This document shows, in pieces, positions 1 through 8,157 of a stretch of 64,000 nucleotides of DNA; the first letter of the stretch is position 1, and each line of letters opens with the position of its first letter. The stretch comes from RUG708 sp050946535. Its GTDB lineage: Bacteria; Bacillota; Clostridia; Peptostreptococcales; Anaerovoracaceae. A program made the position numbers and the translations under genes. The stretch spans positions 62,001-126,000 of the forward strand of contig JBMNUZ010000001.1 in assembly GCA_050946535.1 (NCBI GenBank), written 5' to 3'. Under the pieces are notes generated by a model that saw only the letters and a list, made by a program, of their open reading frames with translations, searched no databases and had not been told where the DNA came from.

Positions 1-64
1 TTCATAGCAATTTTTCTGCTGAAAGCAGATTTTTATTTCGAAAGCATCCGAATATGTGCTAAAT

Positions 65-375
65 GACATTTAATGCCAGCTAGCTTTCATATATTTTTAC
101 ACGCTGCAATTTTTTTACATTAAATTTTTCATGTCAGAAAATGTTATGCTGCAAATTTTTTCATGCAGCAATTTTGGTGAAGTAATTTCCATGCAGAAAA
201 TTTCGATCAATGAAAAGCCATGCCGCAAATTTTTGATAAAGAAATTTGCGTGTAAAAAAATGCATACTCCAGATTTTTTATATTTTGATTTTCATGCCGT
301 GAAATGAAAGCTGCACATTTTTTATAGTCATGATTTTTATGCAGGAAAATGAATGCTGTGCTTTTTTAAGAAACC
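65..375. repeat. AT-rich degenerate tandem repeat, about 44-base period
   Basis: No gene is visible in the first 500 bases. From about 100 to 370 the sequence repeats a loose unit of roughly 42-48 bases built on TGCTGCAAATTTTTT, then an A/T stretch, then CATGCAGAAAAT. I count about five to six units, diverged by substitutions and small indels. The A/T-rich bias is much stronger than in the neighbouring genes. The function is unknown; it resembles the other tandem arrays in this window only in being intergenic and degenerate. Confidence 0.5.
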
Positions 376-529
376 TTGCTTATCAGAGCAAAAAACGAAA
401 AAAAAACAAGATTTGAACGGCTCATGCAATATTTTCATTGATTTAAATCCTCTGATTTTATATAATACAGGGTAATCATATTTCACGATTTGATTTTCCC
501 ACAGCTATTTATAAATATTAAAATATAAG

Positions 530-785
530 CTATGACCGGGAGGAGTAACCGTTTAAACGCAGCAAAAGGGAGCGGCATCGCGACTGAAAGTGCCGCCTGG
601 ACAGCATTCGGCGAAGAACACCCGCGAGCCTGTTTTTCGAAAACCGCAGTGCGGCCGGTAGGGAAACACGTCCGATGCGCGTTACTGCATTACGAGAGGG
701 TGCAACGCACCAATGCGGGTGGTACCGCGGTTATCTACATATGATTAATCGTCCCTGCAGCTGAAAAAGCTGCGGGGATTTTTTA
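530..785 (+). promoter_or_regulatory. T-box riboswitch upstream of gatCAB-aspS
   Basis: The leader of the amidotransferase operon carries the T-box antiterminator signature TGCGGGTGGTACCGCGG (714-730), followed by an intrinsic terminator and then the gatC ribosome binding site. An AGGAGTA-type Stem I start lies near 540. T-boxes sense uncharged tRNA and allow readthrough when the cognate tRNA is not aminoacylated. A possible specifier codon is AAC (Asn) at 617-619. That would suit an operon making Asn-tRNA(Asn), but I assigned it by eye without folding Stem I, so the tRNA identity is tentative. The T-box call itself is strong. Confidence 0.92.
751..785 (+). terminator. T-box intrinsic terminator
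   Basis: The inverted repeat CCCTGCAGC / GCTGCGGGG is followed by a run of T residues at 779-784, just downstream of the T-box antiterminator sequence. It is the alternative structure expected for a transcription-attenuating T-box. Confidence 0.88.
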
Positions 786-801
786 TTCTGGAGGAATTGC
801 A

Positions 802-1089
802 ATGCAGATTAACGAAGATCTGATCGAATATCTCGGCGATCTTTCAAGGCTCTATCTCAGCGATGAGGAGAAAAAGAGCATGGAATCGGATCTCACAGAT
901 ATTCTGAATTACGTCGACAAGCTCAGTGAGCTTGATACGTCAGGCATGCCTGAGATGTCTCATCCGTTCAGCGATGTGAACAGCTTCCGCGAGGACGAGG
1001 TCACCAACCACGATGACAGAGAAAGGCTGCTTTCAAATGCGCCTGAGAAACGCGGTTCGTATTTCAAGGTATTCAAGACTGTCGAGTAG
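802..1089 (+). CDS. gatC: Asp-tRNA(Asn)/Glu-tRNA(Gln) amidotransferase subunit C
   Basis: GatC (95 aa) is the small stabilising subunit of the cytoplasmic GatCAB amidotransferase, which converts Asp-tRNA(Asn) to Asn-tRNA(Asn) and/or Glu-tRNA(Gln) to Gln-tRNA(Gln). The length and the sequence DYVDKLSELDTSG-like core (here LNYVDKLSELDTSGMPEM) followed by an FREDE segment are typical of the family, which wraps the GatA-GatB interface. The ATG at 802 has a GGAGGAA ribosome binding site 5 bases upstream. It is the first gene behind the T-box, with gatA starting 10 bases after its stop, so expression is expected to follow tRNA charging. Confidence 0.95.
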   Translation: MQINEDLIEYLGDLSRLYLSDEEKKSMESDLTDILNYVDKLSELDTSGMPEMSHPFSDVNSFREDEVTNHDDRERLLSNAPEKRGSYFKVFKTVE

Positions 1090-1099
1090 GGAGTTGGAC

Positions 1100-2644
1100 A
1101 TGGATATAAGAGAACTGACTGCCCTCGAACTCGGGCAGAAGATTAAAGACGGAGAAATAAAGGTCAGGGAGGCTGCAGAAGCCTACCTGGACGCTATAGA
1201 AGAAAAAGACAGCAAGATAAACGCATATATCTCTGTGAACAGAGAGGATACACTCGCGAGAGCCGACGAAGTGCAGAGAACCATCGATAAAGGAGGCTTT
1301 GAGGGAAGCAGACTCGCTGGTGTGCCTGCTGCTGTAAAGGACAACATGTGTACCGAAGGCGTGCTAACCACGGCGGCGTCGCACATTCTCGACACGTTCG
1401 TGCCGCCGTACAGCGCAACTGCTGTGACGAAAGCGGCCGAATCGGGAGCTGTCATGCTCGGGAAGGCAAACATGGACGAATTCGCTATGGGCGGATCGAC
1501 TGAGACATCGTTCTTCGGAGCATGCGGAAATCCGTGGGATACTTCCAGGGTTCCGGGAGGCTCATCGGGAGGAAGTGCTGCGGCTGTCGCAGCTGGCATG
1601 GCACCTTATGCTCTCGGTTCCGATACAGGCGGTTCGATAAGGCAGCCTGCGGCATTTACTGGTCTTACAGGAATAAAGCCGACATACGGAAGCGTTTCGA
1701 GATACGGTCTTCTCGCGTACGCATCATCGCTCGATCAGATAGGACCTATCGCGCACGATGTAAAAGACTGTGCAGCCATTCTGGAAATGATTTCTGGCAG
1801 AGACGACAGAGACAGCACATCGATAATAAAAATGCCGTTCGATTTCTCGGATTCGATAGCCGATCCTGAAAATCCTTCGGCATCGATTAAAGGATTGAAG
1901 ATCGGCATTCCTGCAAACTGTTTCGGCAAGGGGCTCGATCCAGAGATCGGTGATGCAATCAAGAAAGCGGCGAAGCTTTTTGAAAGCGAAGGAGCAATTG
2001 TCGAGGAATTCGAGCTTCCGAATCTGGAGTACGCTGTGCCGGCTTATTATATCATCGCCTGTGCAGAGGCGAGCTCGAACCTTTCACGCTACGACGGCAT
2101 AAAGTACGGGCTCAGGACGACAAATGCCGAGGACATCATTGAGACGTACTACAAGTCGAGGAGCGAGGGATTCGGAACGGAAGTGAAGCGCAGGATCATG
2201 CTCGGTTCGTTCGTACTAAGTTCGGGCTACTTTGATGCGTATTATAAAAAGGCTCTGCAGGTGCGCGGACTCATAAAGAGATCGTTCGACGACGCGTTTG
2301 AAAAGTACGACATGATCATAAGTCCTGTAAGTCCTACGACGGCATACAAGATCGGTGAGCAGATCAGCGATCCTGTGGCTATGTACATGGCCGACATTTA
2401 CACGGTTTCAATTAACCTTACTGGTGTTCCGTCAATTTCGCTTCCGTGCGGATTTAATTCGGAAGGAATGCCTGTAGGAATGCAGCTGATCGGAGATTCG
2501 TTCGCTGAGGGAAAGCTCGTGAAGGCAGCGTCGGCATTTCAGGAACTCACAGATTACCACAGGAAGAGACCGGCTGTCTTCGCAAAAGGCGGAGCAGAGG
2601 GGCTTCCTGATATGAAGAAGAAGGAAAGGAGCGTGGCAGAATAA
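1100..2644 (+). CDS. gatA: Asp-tRNA(Asn)/Glu-tRNA(Gln) amidotransferase subunit A
   Basis: GatA (514 aa) is the glutaminase of GatCAB: it hydrolyses glutamine and passes ammonia to GatB. The amidase-signature triad is readable as Lys80 (AAVKDN), Ser155 in GGSSGGS and Ser179 in GSDTGGS, inside an intact glycine/serine-rich core. The frame is open from 1013, but the ATG at 1100 is preferred because it follows GGGAGTTG and gives the normal start MDIRELTALEL; the earlier start would overlap gatC by 77 bases. Its TAA overlaps the ATG of the next gene by one base (TAATG), indicating translational coupling. Length matches the family. Confidence 0.96.
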   Translation: MDIRELTALELGQKIKDGEIKVREAAEAYLDAIEEKDSKINAYISVNREDTLARADEVQRTIDKGGFEGSRLAGVPAAVKDNMCTEGVLTTAASHILDTFVPPYSATAVTKAAESGAVMLGKANMDEFAMGGSTETSFFGACGNPWDTSRVPGGSSGGSAAAVAAGMAPYALGSDTGGSIRQPAAFTGLTGIKPTYGSVSRYGLLAYASSLDQIGPIAHDVKDCAAILEMISGRDDRDSTSIIKMPFDFSDSIADPENPSASIKGLKIGIPANCFGKGLDPEIGDAIKKAAKLFESEGAIVEEFELPNLEYAVPAYYIIACAEASSNLSRYDGIKYGLRTTNAEDIIETYYKSRSEGFGTEVKRRIMLGSFVLSSGYFDAYYKKALQVRGLIKRSFDDAFEKYDMIISPVSPTTAYKIGEQISDPVAMYMADIYTVSINLTGVPSISLPCGFNSEGMPVGMQLIGDSFAEGKLVKAASAFQELTDYHRKRPAVFAKGGAEGLPDMKKKERSVAE

Positions 2645-5600
2645 TGGATTATGAAATAGTTATGGGCCTCGAGGTCCATGTAGAACTGTCTACGAAGACC
2701 AAGATTTTCTGCGGATGCTCGACTGAATTCGGAGGAGAGCCGAATTCTCATACCTGTCCTGTCTGCATGGGCATGCCGGGCAGCCTTCCTGTTCTCAACA
2801 AGGGCGTGGTAGACCGCGCCATAAAGACAGGGCTCGCTTTCCACTGCGATCTTCAGTATTCAAACATGTTCGACAGGAAGAATTATTTTTATCCGGATCT
2901 GCCGAAGGATTATCAGATTTCGCAGCTGTACCACCCGGTATGTCTCAACGGATATATAGAGATCGAGAATCCGGCGCCAGGACAGGATCTGGATGAATAC
3001 GGGATGATCCGTGACAAGGGAGCATATGCTGCCGACGGAACTGGAAACTCGGAAATCAAGTCGAAGAAGCTCACTCCTGCTCCCGCCGGAGTGAAACGCA
3101 TCAGGCTGCATGAAATTCACATGGAGGAAGATGCCGGAAAGCTCGTGCACGATGCGGCAGCTACTCTCGTCGATTACAACAGATGCGGCGTTCCGCTGCT
3201 CGAAATCGTTTCTGAGCCGGACTTCAGAAGTGCCGACGAAGTAGTCGAATATCTGGAAAAGATCCGCGAAATGCTCGTATATATGGACGTATCGGACTGC
3301 AAGATGGAAGAAGGCTCGATGAGAGCCGACGTAAACCTTTCTGTACGTCCCGCAGGCTCGGACAAGTTCGGTACGAGAACCGAGATGAAGAACATCAACT
3401 CGCTCAAGTCGATTAAAAATGCGATCGAATTCGAAGCGAGACGCCAGATAGACATCTTGAGATCGGGCGGAACGGTAAGCCAGGAAACACGCAGATGGGA
3501 CGAAGAGAAGAGCGAAACATACGCAATGCGTTCAAAGGAAAACGCTCAGGACTATAGATATTTTCCTGATCCTGATCTGGTGCCGATAAGAATTACGGAT
3601 AAGTGGGTCGAAGAGATGAAGGCCCAGATGCCGGAACTTCCTCAGGAAAAGCGCAGACGTTACGTGGAAGATCTCGGACTTTCCGCAGAGACGGCACGTA
3701 CGATCACTTCGGAAAAAGCACTTGCAGACCTGTTTGACAAATCATGTGAGATATGCGGATTTGTTCGCGAAACGGCGAATACGATCACGGGAGATCTCAT
3801 AGGAATCGTCAAGGAAGCTGGAGGAGAGCTCGAGGACGTCAGCATCGATCCGGCTAAATTTGCAAAGATCATAGAACTGGTATCCGAAGAGAAGATAAAC
3901 AGAAATGTAGGAAGGGATCTCGTAAAGGAACTATATATCCACGATATCGATCCTGAAGAGTATGTGATAAAGAACGGACTCATGATCGAAAACGATCTCT
4001 CCGTTATAACATCGGTAATCGACGATGTTTTCGCCGAATTCCCACAGTCTGTGGCTGATTATAAATCAGGAAAGAAAAAGGCGTTCGGATTCATGGTCGG
4101 CCAGGTTATGAGAAAGTTGGCCGGCAAGGGTTCACCGCGCGCTGTAAACGGACTTCTTAAAGAAAAACTCGACGGAACAGCTTATGATCCGGAGAAGGCA
4201 GCCGAAGAGGAAAAGAAGAAGAAACAAGAGAAGGCGGAAGCAGCTGCCAAGCCGAAAGAAAAGAATGTTTCACGTGAAACATATCAGCCTCAGCTCACAG
4301 CGGCAGAAAAGGCACTCAAAAGAGCAGGCGATGAAACAGAATCGGAAGAGACCGAAAACAGCCGCATCGCATTTGCCCCGAACAGGTATCGTACTCATAC
4401 ATGCGGAGAGCTCAGAGAAAAGAATATCGGCGAACATGTAAGAGTTTCAGGATGGCTGCAGACGGTCCGCGACCACGGTGGCATCGTCTTTATCGACCTC
4501 AGGGATTTTTACGGCGTCACACAGGTTTTAGTGACAGAGGAAATGATAAAGGGCATTCCGAAGGAAACCGTTATCATGGTCGAAGGCGATGTTATCAAAA
4601 GAGACGAGTCGACAATCAATCCGAACATCGCCACGGGACTCGTAGAGGTCAAGGCAGAGAAAATAGAAGTCCTTGGACCTTGCAAACCATCGCTGCCGTT
4701 TGAAGTCGAAAGATCCAAAGAGACGCGCGAGGACGTGAGACTGAGGTACAGATATCTCGATCTGAGAAATTCCGCTGTCAGAGACAACATGATATTCAGA
4801 TCGAAGATAAACCAGTATCTGAGACGCAAGATGGAGGATCTCGGCTTTATCGAGATACAGACTCCTATACTTGCCGCGTCTTCACCTGAGGGAGCACGTG
4901 ACTACCTCGTGCCGAGCAGAAAGCACAAGGGCAAGTTCTATGCACTGCCGCAGGCTCCTCAGCAGTTTAAACAGCTCCTCATGGCGTCAGGCTTCGACAG
5001 ATACTTCCAGATAGCGCCTTGCTTCAGAGACGAGGATGCGCGTCTCGACAGATCGCCGGGTGAATTCTATCAGCTGGATTTCGAGATGGCGTTTGCCACC
5101 CAGGAAGACGTATTCGCCGTTGCAGAAAAGGTGATGTATGATACGTTCACGCACTTCTCCGATCTGCCGGTTTCGAAGCCGCCGTTCAGAAGGATCACAT
5201 ATAAAGATGCGATGCTCAAATACGGAACCGACAAGCCTGATCTGAGGAATCCGCTGATCATCATAGATCTGAGCGATTTCTTCGCTAAAGTTGACTTCGC
5301 TCCGTTCAGAGGAAATATCGTCAGAGCGATAAGAGTTCCGGGCGCTATCAAACAGTCGAAATCCTGGTTCAAGTCCATGGAGAAATTCGCGCTCGGCATC
5401 GGCATGAAGGGACTCGGGTATATCAGCGTCAAGGACGACATGACGTACAAGGGACCTATTGACAAGTTCATGACCGACGAACAAAAGAAGGAAATCGCTG
5501 AGCTCGCTTCTCTCGAACCAGGCGATGTGCTTTACTTCATAAGCGACGAGCCTGGACTCGTGGAAAAATATGCGGGGCAGATACGTACCGAAGTCGCCGA

Positions 5601-6114
5601 ACGTCTCAATATGATAGATAAAGACAGATTCGAATTCTGTTACATCGTCGATTTCCCGATGTACGAAATCAACGAGGAGACAGGAAAGCTCGACTTTACG
5701 CACAATCCGTTCTCGATGCCGCAGGGTGAGATGGATGCCCTCATGAACAAGGATCCGCTCGACATCTTAGCTTATCAGTACGATATCGTATGCAACGGCT
5801 ATGAATTATCATCGGGCGCTGTACGAAACCACAGACCTGATATCATGGTCAAGGCATTCGAAATCGCAGGATACGACGAAGAAGTCGTAAAACAGAAGTT
5901 CGGAGCACTTTACAACGCATTCCAGTACGGAGCGCCTCCTCACGCAGGAATGGCTCCGGGAATCGACAGAATAGTCATGCTTCTGACGGGTGAGGAAAAT
6001 ATCAGGGAAGTAATTACATTCCCTCTGAACTCCAACGCGGAGGACCTCATGTTCGGTTCGCCGGGCGAGGTTACGGAGCAGCAGCTCAGAGAAGTTCATA
6101 TTAAAATCAGATAA
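2644..6114 (+). CDS. gatB-aspS: GatB-aspartyl-tRNA synthetase fusion protein
   Basis: One uninterrupted 1156-residue frame contains two enzymes. Residues 1 to about 515 are GatB: the start MDYEIVMGLEVHVEL, the zinc-cysteine cluster FCGCS/CPVC, and the C-terminal tail domain ending GSPRAVNGLLKEKL. Residues about 516-579 are a Lys/Glu/Ala-rich linker. Residues about 580-1156 are a complete bacterial-type AspRS: an OB-fold anticodon-binding domain (VRVSGWL, DHGG, FIDLRD), motif 2 (FRDEDARLDRSPGEFYQLD), a GAD insertion and motif 3 (GMAPGIDRIVMLL). GatB transamidates Asp-tRNA(Asn); the AspRS would supply it if non-discriminating. The fusion would join both steps of tRNA-dependent Asn-tRNA synthesis in one chain. 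The AspRS wording (SSPEGARDYLVPSR, FYALPQAPQQFKQLLM) reads like the alphaproteobacterial type. A perfect parS lies in the linker DNA. No stop or frameshift is seen at the junction. Confidence 0.94.
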   Translation: MDYEIVMGLEVHVELSTKTKIFCGCSTEFGGEPNSHTCPVCMGMPGSLPVLNKGVVDRAIKTGLAFHCDLQYSNMFDRKNYFYPDLPKDYQISQLYHPVCLNGYIEIENPAPGQDLDEYGMIRDKGAYAADGTGNSEIKSKKLTPAPAGVKRIRLHEIHMEEDAGKLVHDAAATLVDYNRCGVPLLEIVSEPDFRSADEVVEYLEKIREMLVYMDVSDCKMEEGSMRADVNLSVRPAGSDKFGTRTEMKNINSLKSIKNAIEFEARRQIDILRSGGTVSQETRRWDEEKSETYAMRSKENAQDYRYFPDPDLVPIRITDKWVEEMKAQMPELPQEKRRRYVEDLGLSAETARTITSEKALADLFDKSCEICGFVRETANTITGDLIGIVKEAGGELEDVSIDPAKFAKIIELVSEEKINRNVGRDLVKELYIHDIDPEEYVIKNGLMIENDLSVITSVIDDVFAEFPQSVADYKSGKKKAFGFMVGQVMRKLAGKGSPRAVNGLLKEKLDGTAYDPEKAAEEEKKKKQEKAEAAAKPKEKNVSRETYQPQLTAAEKALKRAGDETESEETENSRIAFAPNRYRTHTCGELREKNIGEHVRVSGWLQTVRDHGGIVFIDLRDFYGVTQVLVTEEMIKGIPKETVIMVEGDVIKRDESTINPNIATGLVEVKAEKIEVLGPCKPSLPFEVERSKETREDVRLRYRYLDLRNSAVRDNMIFRSKINQYLRRKMEDLGFIEIQTPILAASSPEGARDYLVPSRKHKGKFYALPQAPQQFKQLLMASGFDRYFQIAPCFRDEDARLDRSPGEFYQLDFEMAFATQEDVFAVAEKVMYDTFTHFSDLPVSKPPFRRITYKDAMLKYGTDKPDLRNPLIIIDLSDFFAKVDFAPFRGNIVRAIRVPGAIKQSKSWFKSMEKFALGIGMKGLGYISVKDDMTYKGPIDKFMTDEQKKEIAELASLEPGDVLYFISDEPGLVEKYAGQIRTEVAERLNMIDKDRFEFCYIVDFPMYEINEETGKLDFTHNPFSMPQGEMDALMNKDPLDILAYQYDIVCNGYELSSGAVRNHRPDIMVKAFEIAGYDEEVVKQKFGALYNAFQYGAPPHAGMAPGIDRIVMLLTGEENIREVITFPLNSNAEDLMFGSPGEVTEQQLREVHIKIR
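4266..4281 (+). other. parS centromere site inside gatB-aspS
   Basis: TGTTTCACGTGAAACA is a perfect 16-base palindrome that matches the Spo0J/ParB parS consensus. It sits in the DNA encoding the GatB-AspRS linker, where it is read as NVSRET. It lies 2.2 kb before parA, and parB is 3.9 kb away, as expected for an origin-proximal parS cluster. Confidence 0.92.
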
Positions 6115-6166
6115 TTGATTCAATCAGATAAACGAATTAATCAGCTGAATGATTAGCATTTTCAGT

Positions 6167-6238
6167 CCGGCAGATTACAGGTGCCTGCGGTCATCGGAAG
6201 ATGTCCGCAGAGCCTGCGCCGGGCTATTTTTTTATTTT
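6167..6238 (+). terminator. Terminator after gatB-aspS
   Basis: A long interrupted hairpin (CCGGC, CAGG and CTGCGG pairing with CCGCAG, CCTG and GCCGG) is followed by a run of seven T residues from 6227. It ends the gatCAB-aspS operon. The remaining bases up to parA at 6479 are AT-rich; a TATACT at 6327-6332 could be a -10 box for parA, but I see no convincing -35. Confidence 0.75.
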
Positions 6239-6478
6239 GTCACGACTATGCTCTACAGCTTGATTTAGCACGCTTAAAGCATTTTTCAATATCGTCGTTT
6301 TTCTATTTTCCATATGACATTTGTGATATACTATATATGCATTTCAGAAATTATCCTGACATGCAGTTGTCTCTGAAAGGACTGACCCGGAACCAGGTTT
6401 ATTTATTAATTTACAGCTGCAGCCAGGTCGTATGGAGGGTTGGTTTTCCTTTTATGTCTGAGAACAGGGAGTGTTATA

Positions 6479-7270
6479 TTGGGTAAGGCAATAGCTATTT
6501 TTAACCAGAAAGGCGGCGTGGGAAAAACCACGACAAATATAAATCTCGCGGCTTGTCTGGCGCAGAAGGGACAGAAAGTTCTTCTGCTAGATATAGATCC
6601 TCAGGGCAATACCACGAGCGGCCTCGGTATTTCGAAGAGAGATCTTTCGGATACCATGTACGATGTGCTCATGCGCGATCATTACGATCCCATGCAGGCG
6701 GTCAGACACACGATGATAGAAAATATGGATATCATACCTGCAAGTGTGGAACTGGCCGGTGCTGAAGTCGAGATGGTAAGGCTCGAGGGCCGCGACAGAC
6801 GGCTTAAAAAGGCACTTGATAAGATAAAGGAAAAATATGATTTCATTTTCGTAGATTGTCCACCTTCTCTCGGTCTGCTGACAATCAATTCTCTGACCGC
6901 GGTGGACAGCGTTCTCATCCCGATACAATGCGAATTCTACGCACTCGAGGGTGTGAGCCAGCTGATGAGCACGATCGCGCTAGTCAAAAAAAGCATGAAC
7001 AAGGATCTCACCATTCAGGGAGTAATACTCAGCATGTTTGACGGCAGAACGAATCTTTCGATACAGGTAGTGGAAGAAGTGAAGAAATATTTCAAGGAAA
7101 AGGTGTACAGTACCGTCATTCCCAGAAATGTCAGGCTTGCAGAGGCCCCGGGCTACGGGCTGCCGATAGTGGAGTACGATCCGCGTTCGGCAGGTGCAAA
7201 GGCGTACATGAAATTCGCCGATGAGTTCCTCGAGCAGGAAAGAAGAAATCAGAGGAAGAAAAGATCATAA
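6479..7270 (+). CDS. parA: Chromosome partitioning ATPase ParA/Soj
   Basis: ParA (263 aa) is a deviant-Walker ATPase that works with ParB-parS to segregate the replication origin. The start MGKAIAIFNQKGGVGKTTTNINLA shows the deviant Walker A box KGGVGKTT. VDCPPSLG (Walker B), PRNVRLAEAPGYG and the C-terminal YMKFADEFL follow in the standard Soj order. I place the start at TTG 6479, which has GGGAGTG 7 bases upstream and gives the family's normal N-terminus; the open frame extends upstream to 6440 without a better signal. ParB is not immediately downstream but 887 bases away. Confidence 0.94.
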   Translation: MGKAIAIFNQKGGVGKTTTNINLAACLAQKGQKVLLLDIDPQGNTTSGLGISKRDLSDTMYDVLMRDHYDPMQAVRHTMIENMDIIPASVELAGAEVEMVRLEGRDRRLKKALDKIKEKYDFIFVDCPPSLGLLTINSLTAVDSVLIPIQCEFYALEGVSQLMSTIALVKKSMNKDLTIQGVILSMFDGRTNLSIQVVEEVKKYFKEKVYSTVIPRNVRLAEAPGYGLPIVEYDPRSAGAKAYMKFADEFLEQERRNQRKKRS

Positions 7271-7765
7271 TCTGAAAAGACTGTGAGATGGCTGGTTTGT
7301 TACGAATAAAAGCATGGTTTCGGACATTGCTTTAGAATGTTTGGAATGCTGTATTCGAGTAAGGTGTAATAATCAGTAATGATCGTTGATTGTAAAAAGT
7401 AATTGCGAGACATGGGATCACGATATTAACCGGGTGTTCCGGCTGAGCTGGCCGTATGCAAGGCGGAATCTCAGAAATGAATTCAGAATCAGCTGGTCTA
7501 TGACACATACTGGATTTTGACTACTCGGGAAAATCACGGAAGCAGGCTGGGATGGCCGCCTGACAGCCGGCCAGCTTGCAAATTATGATCCGTTCAGGGA
7601 CTACAGGACCCTCGGAGGTTCAACCTGGAAAACAATCAGGTAAAAATGACAGCCTGGCGCTGGCTGACCAGCATTCCCGGAAGGATTAACGCCGGATGAA
7701 TGCAGGGTCAACGACAAGTCTGAGCAGTGACAGGTCACCAGCCGGGCTGTTCTGACATTCTGTGG
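7271..7765. other. Gene-free stretch after parA
   Basis: No supported gene, RNA or terminator is visible in these 495 bases. Short open frames here lack ribosome binding sites and recognisable protein sequence. Together with the repeats that follow, it separates parA from parB. Confidence 0.5.
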
Positions 7766-8005
7766 AATCAGACAGAAATCTGCTGTGGTACGAGGTACAT
7801 AAAGAGACATGCTGTGGATCAGATAGGAACATGCTGTGGCATGAGGTGCATAAAGAGACATACTGCGGATCAGACAGAAATATGCTGTGATATGCAGCAT
7901 ATACAGAGACATACTGTGTGGTGCGTGCGGACTAAAATCGGATGCTGCTGCATTATTGCCGTGCATTCAGGAAACATGCTGTGTGGTACGTGCGGGCTAA
8001 AATAA
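7766..8005 (+). repeat. 51-base tandem repeat between parA and parB
   Basis: Three consecutive units of about 51 bases start at about 7766, 7818 and 7869. Each begins GATCAGA, contains TGCTGTG and a (T)ACATAAAGAGACAT segment and ends CTGYG; partial fourth and fifth units (ACATGCTGTGTGGTACGTGCGG) follow to about 8000. Because 51 is divisible by three, a frame of 92 codons (7727-8005) stays open and spells a 17-residue repeat. It starts at GTG without a clear ribosome binding site, so I treat it as repeat DNA rather than a gene. Confidence 0.6.
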
Positions 8006-8036
8006 ATATCATACATATCTATATATGTTCTTGACT

Positions 8037-8060
8037 GCCGCCGTTACGGCGGCGATTTTT
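8037..8060 (+). terminator. Intrinsic terminator upstream of parB
   Basis: GCCGCCG-TTA-CGGCGGC is a perfect 7-bp stem with a 3-base loop, followed by GATTTTT. It would stop transcripts coming from parA, so parB probably has its own promoter in the next 100 bases. Confidence 0.75.
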
Positions 8061-8072
8061 AATCTTTTACAA

Positions 8073-8152
8073 TGAAATTCAGAATACAGAGAAATTCAGA
8101 GAGAAATTCAAAAAGAAATTCAAGAAGAAATACAGAAACAAATTCAGGAGAA
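8073..8152 (+). repeat. 12-base purine-rich leader repeat before parB
   Basis: GAAATTCA recurs five to six times at mostly 12-base spacing, with variants such as GAAATACA and CAAATTCA, right up to the parB ribosome binding site (CAGGAG). It forms most of the parB 5' untranslated region. Confidence 0.6.
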
Positions 8153-8157
8153 AAAAT

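Noticed and set aside
532..744. Open frame of 70 codons before gatC
   Set aside because: It lies entirely within the T-box leader and includes the T-box sequence itself.
7727..8005. Open frame of 92 codons with a 17-residue repeat between parA and parB
   Set aside because: The frame stays open because the 51-base repeat is a multiple of three; GTG start without a good ribosome binding site and no known family.
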